The notes beneath the pieces are model-generated. The model was not told the origin of the DNA, searched no databases, and saw only the letters and a program-made list of their open reading frames with translations. From Candidatus Latescibacterota bacterium (GTDB lineage: Bacteria > Latescibacterota > UBA2968 > GCA-2709665): a stretch of 18,573 nucleotides of DNA. Made by a program: the position numbers and the translations under genes. Position 1 is the first letter of the stretch; each line of letters opens with the position of its first letter. Positions 1 through 7,476 of the stretch are shown piece by piece. The stretch covers positions 1 through 18,573 of the forward strand of contig JAAXHE010000329.1 of assembly GCA_012271065.1 (NCBI GenBank), written 5' to 3'.

Positions 1-312
1 CGAGGGGCGCGCAGCCACGATACATTAGATATGGGCGCCTTTGCCCGCCTTGACCGACACATTTTCGCTCGCGCTCGGGACTCACCGGTGATTTAAAACA
101 ACTTCTAAATCGGCGTTAGTATACATGAATTCCGGTGCGCTATCAAGCGGGTCTGGCGGTGCCTCCGGTCTCCGGGGATGGGGACCGGGCCAATGCCGGA
201 CGACCGGCCCGGGACGTATCGGGATCGAAAAAACGGTTTGCACACAAGGTGTTTTTTGTTAAATAAGACGTGATTGACGCAATCGGGATTCGTGCCGCAG
301 GTGAGATCGAAT
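1..312. other. Non-coding leader upstream of modA-like gene
   Basis: No convincing gene is seen here. Two GC-rich hairpins can be drawn and they compete for the same bases. One pairs 165-173 with 180-188 (nine pairs, one G-T wobble, six-base loop). The other pairs CCGGGCC at 185-191 with GGCCCGG at 206-212. Neither is followed by a T-run, so they are not classical terminators. A weak promoter candidate (TTGCAC at 238-243, 16-base spacer, TAAATA at 260-265) lies about 50 bases before the modA start. Frame 1 is open from the window edge to a TAA at 94-96 and could be the tail of an upstream gene, but nothing in its 31 residues is recognisable. Confidence 0.35.
299..304 (+). promoter_or_regulatory. 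Ribosome binding site deciding the modA start
   Basis: AGGTGA lies eight bases before the ATG at 313. In-frame TTG (274) and GTG (301) codons lie further upstream, but they have no comparable site in front of them. This favours 313 as the start and places the hydrophobic signal segment right at the N terminus. Confidence 0.5.
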
Positions 313-1098
313 ATGACTGTATTTCTCGTGTGTCTGTTCATATTGGGTTGGACGAATACCCGGCTTCAGGCCGAATCCGTTCGCGTGTATGCCGCAGTCA
401 GCCTGATCGGATCAATGAAGCAGATCGAAAAGATCTTTGAAGAGGAAAGCGATATTGAGGTCAGTTTGTCGTTCGCGGCGTCTTCCACGCTGGCCAGGCA
501 AATCGGGCGAGGTGCGCCCGCTGACGTATTTATCTCCGCGAATCCGGCATGGATGGATTATCTGGAGTCACAGGGACTGATTCACCCGGACACGAGAACC
601 GACCTGCTCGGCAACTCGCTGGCATTTGTGGTTCCCCTCGGAGAGGGGTTCCAGATTGAATGGGAGAAGGGGTTCGACTTTGCCGCGGCGTTTGAGGGAC
701 CGCTGGCTCTGGCGGACCCGGACCTCGTTCCCGCGGGAATATACGCAAAGCAGGCGCTCATACGCCTGGGATGGTGGGCCGATCTGAAAGGCCGCCTGGC
801 CGTCTGCCAGAACGTGCGTTCCGCGCTCGCATTCGTGGAACAGGGCGCCTGCGCGGCAGGCGTCGTCTACGCGACCGACGCGGTTTCGAGCGCCCGGGTG
901 GAACCGCTGGCGGTGTTTCCAACCGGCATGCATGACGCGATTGTTTACGCCGCCGCAGTCCTGAAGGGTCGGGATGTCGCGAATTCGCGTCGGTTTCTGG
1001 ATTTCCTGAAATCGGCGGCCGCGTACGATGTATTCAGAGAGGACGGCTTTCGGATCCCCGTTTCCCTGCGAGAGATCGAACAGCACGGGCGGGACTGA
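313..1098 (+). CDS. modA: ModA-type molybdate/tungstate periplasmic binding protein
   Basis: This is a likely substrate-binding protein of a molybdate or tungstate ABC importer, 261 residues from the ATG at 313. Residues 1-20 form a hydrophobic export signal ending in RLQA, a plausible signal peptidase I site. No lipobox cysteine is seen, although the signal lacks an N-terminal positive charge unless the GTG at 301 is used. Family blocks seen are VYAAVSLIGSMKQI (25-38), the oxyanion-binding FAASSTLARQIGRGAPADVF (54-73), and VPAGIYAKQAL in the second lobe. Length fits ModA. No modB permease or modC ATPase gene follows; the next gene is an oxidoreductase-like protein, so ModA is an orphan here and would need a transporter encoded elsewhere. 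Specificity for molybdate over tungstate or another oxyanion cannot be read from the sequence. Confidence 0.85.
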   Translation: MTVFLVCLFILGWTNTRLQAESVRVYAAVSLIGSMKQIEKIFEEESDIEVSLSFAASSTLARQIGRGAPADVFISANPAWMDYLESQGLIHPDTRTDLLGNSLAFVVPLGEGFQIEWEKGFDFAAAFEGPLALADPDLVPAGIYAKQALIRLGWWADLKGRLAVCQNVRSALAFVEQGACAAGVVYATDAVSSARVEPLAVFPTGMHDAIVYAAAVLKGRDVANSRRFLDFLKSAAAYDVFREDGFRIPVSLREIEQHGRD

Positions 1099-1170
1099 CG
1101 CGCCGGGCGCCGCGTGCAGTTGCCAGCGGTCCGGATAGAGGTTGCCGTCCAACGGACGAGGGTAGAGGAC

Positions 1171-2292
1171 ATGTCAATACTGAACAGACTGAATATCGGC
1201 GTTGCGGGCGCCGCGGGCAGAGGCGGGGGTTTTCGTGCGGCTTTTGACGCGCATCCCGCCGCCCGGTTGCATGCCGTCTGTGACATCCGTGAGGACCTGC
1301 TGGACGCGGCGGCCGAGAAGCTGGGCGCCTCGGAGACATATACAGACTACGACGAGATGCTTGAAAAGTCCGATCTGGATGCCGTGGTTATCGGTACGCC
1401 GATGCAATTCCACGCGCCGCAGGCGATTGCGGCCCTGGAGTCGGGCGTCCACGTCCTGAGCGAGGTCACGGCCGCGGTTTCAGTGAACGAGTGCAAAAGC
1501 CTGGTTGCCGCCGCCGCGTCATCGGAAGCGATCTACATGATGGCGGAAAATTTCACGTATATGAAACCCAACGTGCTCGTGAAAGAACTGGTGAGGCGCG
1601 GACTGTTCGGCGAGGTCTATTACGCGGAGGGGGAGTATGTACACGAATTGAAGGGATTGAACGAGATAACGACCTGGCGCCGGAAGTGGCAGACGGGGAT
1701 CGACGGTGTCACTTACGGCACGCACAGCCTGGGGCCGATTCTTCAATGGATGGCGGGCGACCGCGTGGCACGGGTCTGCTGCGAGGGCAGCGGACACCAT
1801 TACAAGGATCCCAGAGGGAATCGATATGAGAATCAGGATTCCTGCGTGATGCTGTGCAAGACCGTCAGAGGCGCGCTGATCAAAATACGTGTCGACATGC
1901 TGTCGGACCGCCCTCACTCAATGGCGAACTACTCCCTTCAGGGCACCACGGGATGTTACGAGTCCGCACGTGCAAAAGGGGAGGCGAACCGGATCTGGCT
2001 CGTGGACTTGTGCGAAGACAGGAATTCCTGGAAGGAACTGTCGGAACTGGAAGAAGAATATATGCCGGAGATGTGGCGCAACCCGTCCGAAGACGCACTG
2101 AAGGCGGGCCATGGAGGAGGCGATTACTTCGAGGTTCTGGATTTCGTGAACGCCATCACGGGAAAGGCGCCCTGCCCGATCGGGATCCACGCAGCCATGG
2201 ACATGACACTGCCCGGTCTGATCAGCCAGGCATCCATCGCGAGTGGCGGCGCATGGCTGGATGTTCCGGATTCGAGGACCTGGGTGAAATGA
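1171..2292 (+). CDS. Gfo/Idh/MocA family protein, GH109-like
   Basis: The protein has 373 residues from the ATG at 1171, preceded by GAGGG at 1158-1162 with eight bases of spacing. A Rossmann nucleotide-binding start NIGVAGAAGRGGGF is visible at 8-21. The usual EKP motif, whose lysine is catalytic in Gfo/Idh/MocA dehydrogenases, reads EVT here (98-100). The blocks MMAENFTY (123-130), RRGLFGEVYYAEGEYVH (142-158) and YGTHSLGP (182-189) resemble the corresponding blocks of GH109 NAD-dependent glycosidases, where a YxTHxLGP-type segment carries an active-site histidine. It may therefore cleave a glycoside by transient oxidation instead of acting as a simple dehydrogenase. The substrate is unknown. 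It follows modA by 72 bases and ends 37 bases from a convergent PhyH gene. Confidence 0.85.
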   Translation: MSILNRLNIGVAGAAGRGGGFRAAFDAHPAARLHAVCDIREDLLDAAAEKLGASETYTDYDEMLEKSDLDAVVIGTPMQFHAPQAIAALESGVHVLSEVTAAVSVNECKSLVAAAASSEAIYMMAENFTYMKPNVLVKELVRRGLFGEVYYAEGEYVHELKGLNEITTWRRKWQTGIDGVTYGTHSLGPILQWMAGDRVARVCCEGSGHHYKDPRGNRYENQDSCVMLCKTVRGALIKIRVDMLSDRPHSMANYSLQGTTGCYESARAKGEANRIWLVDLCEDRNSWKELSELEEEYMPEMWRNPSEDALKAGHGGGDYFEVLDFVNAITGKAPCPIGIHAAMDMTLPGLISQASIASGGAWLDVPDSRTWVK

Positions 2293-2329
2293 AAATCCGG
2301 TGGGACCCCGAGACCGCGGTCGATCCGCC

Positions 2330-3118
2330 TTACGCAGGTCCTGGCGCCAATGCACCCTCACCGAAAATGACCGAAAATTCGTTCCCGCGCGCGGACTTTG
2401 TTGCCGCGTGCATGTAACAGACGCTGAACGCCCTGCGGGGAAGGTCCGTGTGATTTGTGCCGGAACTGTGTAACAGCCAGTTGTGCAGAAGAACGACTTC
2501 GCCCTCATCGAGTTCCAGGTATACGGGATCAACTTTCTGAACCCATTCGTCGACCTGCCCGGGGTCCAGGAACCCGCTCGGGCTTTCGGGATTGACCAGG
2601 CCCCATTTGTGAGACCCGGGGATGATTCTGACACAGCCGTTTTCAACCGTGGCAGGGTCCAATGCCGTCCAGACGGTAACGAGCGGGTCCCTGTCGAGGT
2701 CCGTCCAGCGGTCCTGGTGCCAGGTCAGGCTGTGACCCTTTCCGGCGGGTTTGTTCATAAACATGGCGCGGAAGCAGGCCACCGGTTCATCTCTGCCATA
2801 TACCCGGGCGCAGATGCTCCGGAAAAGCGGATTCCGCATGTAAGCGAGGAACAGTTCATCGAATTCCAAATCCTGGATTTTCCGGTAGTTCAGGGTGGCG
2901 CCCTTATGCCCCCTGGTCTGGGGTCCTGGACTCTCTCGGCCTTCGACGACGTCCAGTTGCATCATCGTGCGACTGTAATCCACGGGTGCAGTACCCAGCA
3001 TGATGTCGTCGATTCGCCGCTTGAGCGCCGACATGGCAGCGGTATCCGCAACCCTGCCCAGGCGAAGATAACCCCTGGCTTCAAACCGTTCCCACTGTTC
3101 GTCGTTCAGGCTGCTCAT
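2330..3118 (-). CDS. Phytanoyl-CoA dioxygenase (PhyH) family protein
   Basis: A 262-residue non-haem Fe(II)/2-oxoglutarate-dependent dioxygenase of the PhyH family, probably cytoplasmic as no signal is seen. The iron ligands are visible as HxD in LTWHQDRW (H134, D136) and the distal histidine in LLHNWLLHSSGTN (H217). The 2-oxoglutarate-binding arginine is R228 or R229 in PRRAFSVCYM. The segment NGCVRIIPGSHKWG is typical of the family. A purine-rich GGGGGA at 3124-3129 lies five bases before the ATG. The gene is transcribed towards the GH109-like gene and away from the ornithine-cyclodeaminase-family gene. The family hydroxylates many small molecules (acyl-CoA, phosphonates, ectoine, natural products), so the substrate is open. 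Confidence 0.88.
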   Translation of the reverse strand: MSSLNDEQWERFEARGYLRLGRVADTAAMSALKRRIDDIMLGTAPVDYSRTMMQLDVVEGRESPGPQTRGHKGATLNYRKIQDLEFDELFLAYMRNPLFRSICARVYGRDEPVACFRAMFMNKPAGKGHSLTWHQDRWTDLDRDPLVTVWTALDPATVENGCVRIIPGSHKWGLVNPESPSGFLDPGQVDEWVQKVDPVYLELDEGEVVLLHNWLLHSSGTNHTDLPRRAFSVCYMHAATKSARGNEFSVIFGEGALAPGPA

Positions 3119-3194
3119 TGGCGTCCCCCGGGGAAGAACCCACGAACCCTGCGTCCGCCATTCCGGCCCGGCGGAAAGGAGTCGATCGCATCCG

Positions 3195-3213
3195 GATCCG
3201 CTGATATCGGATC
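3195..3213. promoter_or_regulatory. Inverted repeat in divergent intergenic gap
   Basis: GATCCG at 3195-3200 and CGGATC at 3208-3213 form a six-base inverted repeat with a seven-base centre. It lies between the divergent PhyH gene and ornithine-cyclodeaminase-family gene and could be an operator or a small hairpin in the second gene's leader. No convincing promoter pair was found in this 154-base gap. Confidence 0.25.
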
Positions 3214-3272
3214 TCCTGAAGCAAGTTAATAAAGACAGGATCGGTCATCAAGTTTTCCGCGAGGAGCGGCCA

Positions 3273-4244
3273 ATGTCGGACACGGTATTGTATCTCTCTA
3301 GAAATGACGTGGAAGCGGTGAGTCTGTCGATGTCGGAGATCATCGACGGGCTGGACCGGATGTTTGTGGAAAAAGGAGAAGGCAAGGTAGAGATGCCACC
3401 AAAGCCGGGCATCCACACGCAACCGGATGCATTCATTCATGCGATGCCAGCGTATATACCGAGCCTTGAATCGGCGGGAATGAAGTGGGTGTCGGGATAC
3501 CCCGAAAACCAGACAAAGGGGTTGCCGTATATCAGCGGGTTGTTGATTCTGAACGATCCTGAGACCGGCATTCCAACGTGCGTGATGGACTGCACATGGA
3601 TTACGGCGATGCGCACCGGAGCCGCAACGGCGGTTGCGGCGAAATACCTGGCGCGCAAAGACAGCTCTACGGTTGGCATTGTCGCCTGCGGCGTCCAGGG
3701 CCGTGGCAATCTCGAAGCGCTCTCGTGTGTTTTCGATATTCAGGAAGTAAGGGCCTACGATCTTTATCCGGATCTTGCCGATCGATTCGCGGCGGAGATG
3801 GGACCCCGGCTGGATGTGCGGATAGAGCCGGTTCGCGAGGCTTCAGAGGCCGTCAGGGGACTGGACATCGTAGTTACCAGCGGTCCGGTTCTGAGACATC
3901 CGGAACCGGTGGTTGGCAGCGGGTGGTTGTCCGAGGGGTCGTTCGCGTGCCCTCTGGATTTCGATTCATATTTTCGAGACGATGCGTTCCGCGAAGCGGA
4001 CAAGCTGGCATGCGACGATACCGGCCAGTTGAATTATTACCGAAAGACCGGCTATTTCCGTGACATCCCCGAGCCGTATGCCGACCTCGGAGAAATCGCG
4101 GCGGGGCTGAAACCCGGACGGGAGTCGGCGAAGGAGCGCACGATTGCGATCAATCTGGGCCTTGGCCTGGAAGACATGGCCACTGCGATTCTGGTTTATC
4201 ATCGTGCGTTGGCGCTGGAAATCGGCACCGAGCTACCGCTGTAG
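3273..4244 (+). CDS. Ornithine cyclodeaminase / mu-crystallin family protein
   Basis: The 323 residues match the usual length of this family of NAD(P)-dependent imino-acid or amino-acid enzymes (ornithine cyclodeaminase, alanine dehydrogenase, ketimine reductase). Family marks are AGMKWVSGYP (68-77, substrate-binding lysine K71), the signature MRTGAATAVAAKYLAR (113-128), and the dinucleotide loop GIVACGVQGRGNLEAL (135-150). The segment that in ornithine cyclodeaminase carries the catalytic aspartate usually ends in a D-x-P-type block. Here it reads FACPLDFDSYF (224-234), so true ornithine cyclodeaminase activity is doubtful. GAGGAG at 3261-3266 lies six bases before the ATG. The next gene follows 35 bases later, so the two are probably one transcription unit. 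Confidence 0.87.
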   Translation: MSDTVLYLSRNDVEAVSLSMSEIIDGLDRMFVEKGEGKVEMPPKPGIHTQPDAFIHAMPAYIPSLESAGMKWVSGYPENQTKGLPYISGLLILNDPETGIPTCVMDCTWITAMRTGAATAVAAKYLARKDSSTVGIVACGVQGRGNLEALSCVFDIQEVRAYDLYPDLADRFAAEMGPRLDVRIEPVREASEAVRGLDIVVTSGPVLRHPEPVVGSGWLSEGSFACPLDFDSYFRDDAFREADKLACDDTGQLNYYRKTGYFRDIPEPYADLGEIAAGLKPGRESAKERTIAINLGLGLEDMATAILVYHRALALEIGTELPL

Positions 4245-4279
4245 TCAGGCCCTTCAGACGAATACGCCGGGGAGGTGGA

Positions 4280-5401
4280 ATGACTCGACAGACCGACGAT
4301 CCGGAACAGATCGGGCTATCCGAAGAAGGCGTCCGGGCGGCTTGCGGAATCCTGGAGGAGGCGGTGATCCGGGAAGAGCTGATGGGCGGCGCACTGCAGG
4401 TGTCGCGGGGCGGAGTCTCCCTTCCGCCAGCGTGTTTCGGGCGCCGCAGACTGGCCACGGACGATTGTCCGGTCGCGCCGGACACCCTGTTTCTGATCGC
4501 ATCCATTACCAAGCCGATCGTGGCGGCGGCGGTAATGTCGCTCGTGGAGCAGGGCAAAGTCTGCCTGGACGACCCCGTGGCTGAACTAGTACCGGAGTTC
4601 GGGCAGGCGGGCAAGGATGGCGTGCAGGTGCGGCATCTCCTGACCCACACTTCTGGACTCCCGGACATGCTCCCTCAGAATCTGGCATTGCGGGCGGAAC
4701 ATGCGCCGCTGGATGTCTTCATACAGCATATCTGCGGGGTGGAGCCGCTTTTCGATCCCGGAACGCGGATATCGTATCAGAGTTGCGGAATCGCGATGCT
4801 GGGCGAGATCGTTCGGCGAGTGGAGGCGACACCCATCCGGACCTTCCTGAAACGTACTTTCTTCGACCCGCTGGGACTCGTGGATACGACGCTGGGGTTG
4901 CTGAAACGGAGCCCGCGGGAGTCCGACGTAAAGATCCGAAGCGGCGAGTACGGCGGGGCTGACGTCGTGTCATGGAACTGGAATTCAGACTACTGGAGGG
5001 GATTTGGCGCCCCGTGGGGAGGTCTTCTGACGACCACGGCGGAAATGACGGCGCTCTGTCAGACCTTTCTGTACGGCGGTTCGCTGAACGGAATCCGCGT
5101 TCTGAAGCCTTCGACCGTCGCCGCAATGACAGCGGACCAGACGTCGGCAATGCCGGATCTGGTCCGGGCGGACAGACTCAGACAGCGATGGGGGTTGGGA
5201 TGGCGCCTGCGCGACCGGGTGAGTTCAATCTTCAGCGATCTGACTTCGGACGCCACCTTCGGACACGAGGGGGCGACGGGCACGGTGGCGTGGGTGGATC
5301 CTGAAACCGAGACCACGTGCGTACTGTTTACCAACGACCCGCACGGCGCGGCTTCCCTGCGTCCGCGCGTGGGCAATGCGGTTGCGGCCTCGGTGATGTA
5401 G
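4280..5401 (+). CDS. Serine beta-lactamase-fold hydrolase (class C/EstB-like)
   Basis: A 373-residue member of the serine beta-lactamase/penicillin-binding-protein-like family, which includes esterases, D-aminopeptidases and class C-like enzymes. The nucleophile motif SxxK is SITK (S75, K78). The tyrosine motif YxS/YxN is YQS (Y166), and the third motif is HEGATG (329-334) in place of KTG. LLTHTSGLPD (120-129) is the characteristic block after the first helix. No signal peptide or membrane segment is seen, so it probably acts in the cytoplasm and is unlikely to be an antibiotic-resistance enzyme. GGAGGTG sits just before the ATG with short spacing. The gene is downstream of the ornithine-cyclodeaminase-family gene and may hydrolyse an ester or amide that feeds it; this is inference. 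Confidence 0.87.
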   Translation: MTRQTDDPEQIGLSEEGVRAACGILEEAVIREELMGGALQVSRGGVSLPPACFGRRRLATDDCPVAPDTLFLIASITKPIVAAAVMSLVEQGKVCLDDPVAELVPEFGQAGKDGVQVRHLLTHTSGLPDMLPQNLALRAEHAPLDVFIQHICGVEPLFDPGTRISYQSCGIAMLGEIVRRVEATPIRTFLKRTFFDPLGLVDTTLGLLKRSPRESDVKIRSGEYGGADVVSWNWNSDYWRGFGAPWGGLLTTTAEMTALCQTFLYGGSLNGIRVLKPSTVAAMTADQTSAMPDLVRADRLRQRWGLGWRLRDRVSSIFSDLTSDATFGHEGATGTVAWVDPETETTCVLFTNDPHGAASLRPRVGNAVAASVM

Positions 5402-5462
5402 TCGGGGACCGCACCTCGAGCGTATCGCGGCGGCCTCCTGCGTTCCGGTGCGGGACAAGGAT

Positions 5463-5484
5463 GCTTCGTTCGGTCCAACGAGGC
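5463..5484. terminator. Hairpin between convergent genes, possible terminator
   Basis: GCTTCGTT at 5463-5470 pairs with AACGAGGC at 5477-5484 (eight pairs, one G-T wobble, six-base loop). It sits in the 91-base gap between two converging genes, where a bidirectional terminator is expected. There is no clear T-run on either side, so intrinsic termination is uncertain. Confidence 0.35.
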
Positions 5485-5492
5485 AAGCAGTT

Positions 5493-6461
5493 CTATCCTT
5501 CAACGTGGACGTTTCCGAAGAGCGTGCTGACCGATTCGTCGTTGTGGATGCGACGGATGGCTTCCGCCAGGATGGAAGCGACGGACAGTACCTTGATTTT
5601 TCCGTTCCGGACGTTTTCAGGAACGGGAATGGAATCTGAAACGACGAGTTCCGTCAGGACGGAGTTCTCCACGCGCTCAACCGCGGGGCCGGCCAGTACG
5701 GGATGTACGATTGCGGCGCTGATATCCAGAGCCCCGTGTTCCCTCAGGGCCGCAGCCGCCTCGACCAGCGACCCGCCCGTGGAAATCAGGTCATCTATGA
5801 TCACGACGTTCTTTCCTTCGACGTCGCCGATGATGTTCAGAACTTCGGTCTGCGTTCCGCTCGAGCGTCTTTTGTCGACAATGGCCAGAGGGGCGTCCAG
5901 CAGCTCGGAATATGCGCGGGTCATCTTGATGTTACCCAAGTCGGGCGTGACCGTGACCAGGTTTTCCATGCCCTTCTCCATCAGGTAGTTTCCGAAGACA
6001 TTGATGGAGTAGAGATGGTCCATGGGGATGTCGAAGAATCCCTGGATCTGGTTGGAATGCAGATCCAGCGAGAGAACCCGTCTGGCGCCGGCGGTCACGA
6101 TGAGATTCCCGATCAGTTTGGCGGTGATCGGCACCCGCGGCCTGTCCTTCCGGTCCTGGCGGGCATAGCCGTAGTACGGCAGCACGGCGGTAATGCGGCG
6201 CGCGGAGGCCCGACGGGCCGCATCGATGAGGATGAGGATCTCCATCAGGGCGTCGTTGGGCGTATATTCCCCGTTGCCGCAGATGGGCTGAACGATGTAG
6301 ACGTCGTTGCCACGCACGTTCTCGCGGATCTGGACGCTGATTTCTCCTCCCGGAAAACTCGTGACTTCGGCCACTCCAAGTTCGATATCGAGGTGTTGAC
6401 AGATTCCCTCGGCGAGGGATCTGTTTATGTTGCCGGTGAAGACCTGAAAGTCGTAACCCAA
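5493..6461 (-). CDS. prs: Ribose-phosphate pyrophosphokinase (PRPP synthetase)
   Basis: Makes phosphoribosyl pyrophosphate from ribose 5-phosphate and ATP, the precursor for nucleotides, histidine, tryptophan and NAD. From a TTG start at 6461 the protein has 322 residues, the normal length of class I enzymes. The frame stays open to an ATG at 6557, but that would add 32 residues unlike the family and would place the start upstream of the predicted -10 box. A full AAAGGAGG site lies eight bases before the TTG. Motifs seen are FPGGE (37-41), the ATP-site LPYYGYARQDRKDRPRVPIT (94-113), DLHSNQIQGFFDIP (133-146), the flexible-loop KRR (197-199), and the PRPP loop VVIIDDLISTGGS (219-231). It is divergent from truC and appears to be a single-gene unit. 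Confidence 0.96.
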   Translation of the reverse strand: MGYDFQVFTGNINRSLAEGICQHLDIELGVAEVTSFPGGEISVQIRENVRGNDVYIVQPICGNGEYTPNDALMEILILIDAARRASARRITAVLPYYGYARQDRKDRPRVPITAKLIGNLIVTAGARRVLSLDLHSNQIQGFFDIPMDHLYSINVFGNYLMEKGMENLVTVTPDLGNIKMTRAYSELLDAPLAIVDKRRSSGTQTEVLNIIGDVEGKNVVIIDDLISTGGSLVEAAAALREHGALDISAAIVHPVLAGPAVERVENSVLTELVVSDSIPVPENVRNGKIKVLSVASILAEAIRRIHNDESVSTLFGNVHVEG

Positions 6462-6469
6462 ATCGTCAG

Positions 6470-6477
6470 CCTCCTTT
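6470..6477 (-). promoter_or_regulatory. Ribosome binding site deciding the prs TTG start
   Basis: On the minus strand AAAGGAGG is a perfect anti-Shine-Dalgarno complement, eight bases before the TTG codon at 6461-6459. It supports this rare start over the upstream in-frame ATG at 6557. Confidence 0.75.
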
Positions 6478-6528
6478 GGGGAAATCGAGTCGCGGGGTTG
6501 AATCGCCGATTCCGAAAACGTCGGTTGG

Positions 6529-6557
6529 AATATAAAAACCGCCAGACGCCGGAGCAA
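6529..6557 (-). promoter_or_regulatory. Sigma-70-type promoter for prs
   Basis: On the minus strand TTGCTC (6557-6552) and TATATT (6534-6529) are separated by 17 bases. The -10 box matches the consensus at five of six positions, the -35 box at three. The expected transcript would start near 6522, giving a leader of about 60 bases before the TTG start. Confidence 0.5.
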
Positions 6558-6563
6558 TCGAAT

Positions 6564-6592
6564 TTGACAATGCAGGACGATTCGGATAGCAT
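6564..6592 (+). promoter_or_regulatory. Sigma-70-type promoter for truC
   Basis: A perfect TTGACA at 6564-6569 is followed after 17 bases by TAGCAT at 6587-6592 (four of six). The expected transcript start is near 6599, leaving a leader of about 150 bases before truC. The promoter stands back to back with the prs promoter, six bases apart. Confidence 0.5.
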
Positions 6593-6747
6593 CAATTCAT
6601 CGTCAGGGCGCGGCCTGTCGATACCTGGACGGGCCTTCTCAGAAGCTTCGGTTCGGCGCGTGTCGGAAGTTTCCTCCCGGATTCTCCTGCACTGTCGGGA
6701 TCTGTTGATGTCCCGCTGATTTCCGGAAATATCATCCATCGAGTGCC

Positions 6748-7476
6748 GTGCTGACCATCATCTACCAGGACGACCACTACGTTGCCGTTGACAAACCGAG
6801 CGGCATCTTCGTACACCCGACCCGCCTGGGACGCCGGGAGCCCGACTGCATGTCCCGCCTGGGCAGGCAACTGGGTCATCCCGTATTCACGATTCACAGG
6901 CTGGACCGCGCCACGTCGGGCGTGCTTCTTTTCGCGCTGAGTTCCGAGGCAGCCCGGAAAATGTGCCTCCTGTTTGAAGAGTGCCGCATCCGGAAGGAAT
7001 ACCTGGCCGTGGTTCGGGGATTTGCGCCCGAAGCCGGACGGATCGATCATCCCCTGCGCAAAGACAGGAAAAAACCGGCGGCGGACGCGGTGACCGACTT
7101 TGTCCGGGTGGGAAAAGCCGAACTTCAGGAACCCGTTGGCAGACACGATACAGCGCGTTTCTCACTGGTACGGGCGGTTCCCCATACCGGCCGCATGCAC
7201 CAGATCCGGAGGCACATGGCCCACGTCTCCCATCCCGTTCTTGGCGACACCAGGTACGGCGACGGCGCGCAGAACCGGTTCTTTCGCGCCCGGTTCGGCA
7301 TGCGCCGTCTGGCGCTGATGGCCGTCCGCCTCGCATTTCTGCATCCGTATACCCGAGAAGGCGTTTCTGTCGTCGCGGAACCGTCGGAGGACCTCGAAAC
7401 GACGTTCACTGCGCTTGGCTGGTGCGAGTCGTCAGGCCCGTGCTCTCATCCGCCCCTGGCTTCCTCTACACTCTGA
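6748..7476 (+). CDS. truC: RluA-family tRNA pseudouridine synthase, TruC-like
   Basis: Converts uridine to pseudouridine in RNA; the closest match in pattern is TruC, which modifies U65 of tRNA. The protein has 242 residues. The start YQDDHYVAVDKPSGIFVHP (6-24) and the catalytic block HRLDRATSG (50-58, aspartate D53) are clear. So are SSEAARKMCLLFEE, PHTGRMHQIRRHMAHVSHP and LGDTRYGDGAQNRFF. There is no N-terminal S4 domain, as expected for TruC. The start used is GTG at 6748, just before the conserved YQDD segment; no good ribosome binding site is seen. The last 31 bases overlap the end of the opposing Gfo/MocA gene, so the C-terminal serine/proline-rich tail beyond the family core may be recent. 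Confidence 0.9.
   Translation: MLTIIYQDDHYVAVDKPSGIFVHPTRLGRREPDCMSRLGRQLGHPVFTIHRLDRATSGVLLFALSSEAARKMCLLFEECRIRKEYLAVVRGFAPEAGRIDHPLRKDRKKPAADAVTDFVRVGKAELQEPVGRHDTARFSLVRAVPHTGRMHQIRRHMAHVSHPVLGDTRYGDGAQNRFFRARFGMRRLALMAVRLAFLHPYTREGVSVVAEPSEDLETTFTALGWCESSGPCSHPPLASSTL

Noticed and set aside
1..96. Open frame at the left edge as the tail of an upstream gene
   Set aside because: Only 31 residues, no recognisable motif, no way to judge coding from this length.
185..233. Intrinsic terminator upstream of modA
   Set aside because: The stem at 185-212 is not followed by a T-run in either direction; the A-run at 228-233 is on the wrong side for a minus-strand terminator.
2483..3229. 248-residue open frame opposite the first PhyH gene
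   Set aside because: The minus-strand PhyH reading has complete iron and 2-oxoglutarate motifs; this frame has none.
4280..5401. Antibiotic-resistance beta-lactamase
   Set aside because: The SxxK fold is present, but there is no export signal and the third motif is HEG and not KTG; an esterase or peptidase role is more likely.
5703..6719. 338-residue open frame on the plus strand opposite prs
   Set aside because: Antisense shadow of the clearly coding prs gene; no recognisable motif.
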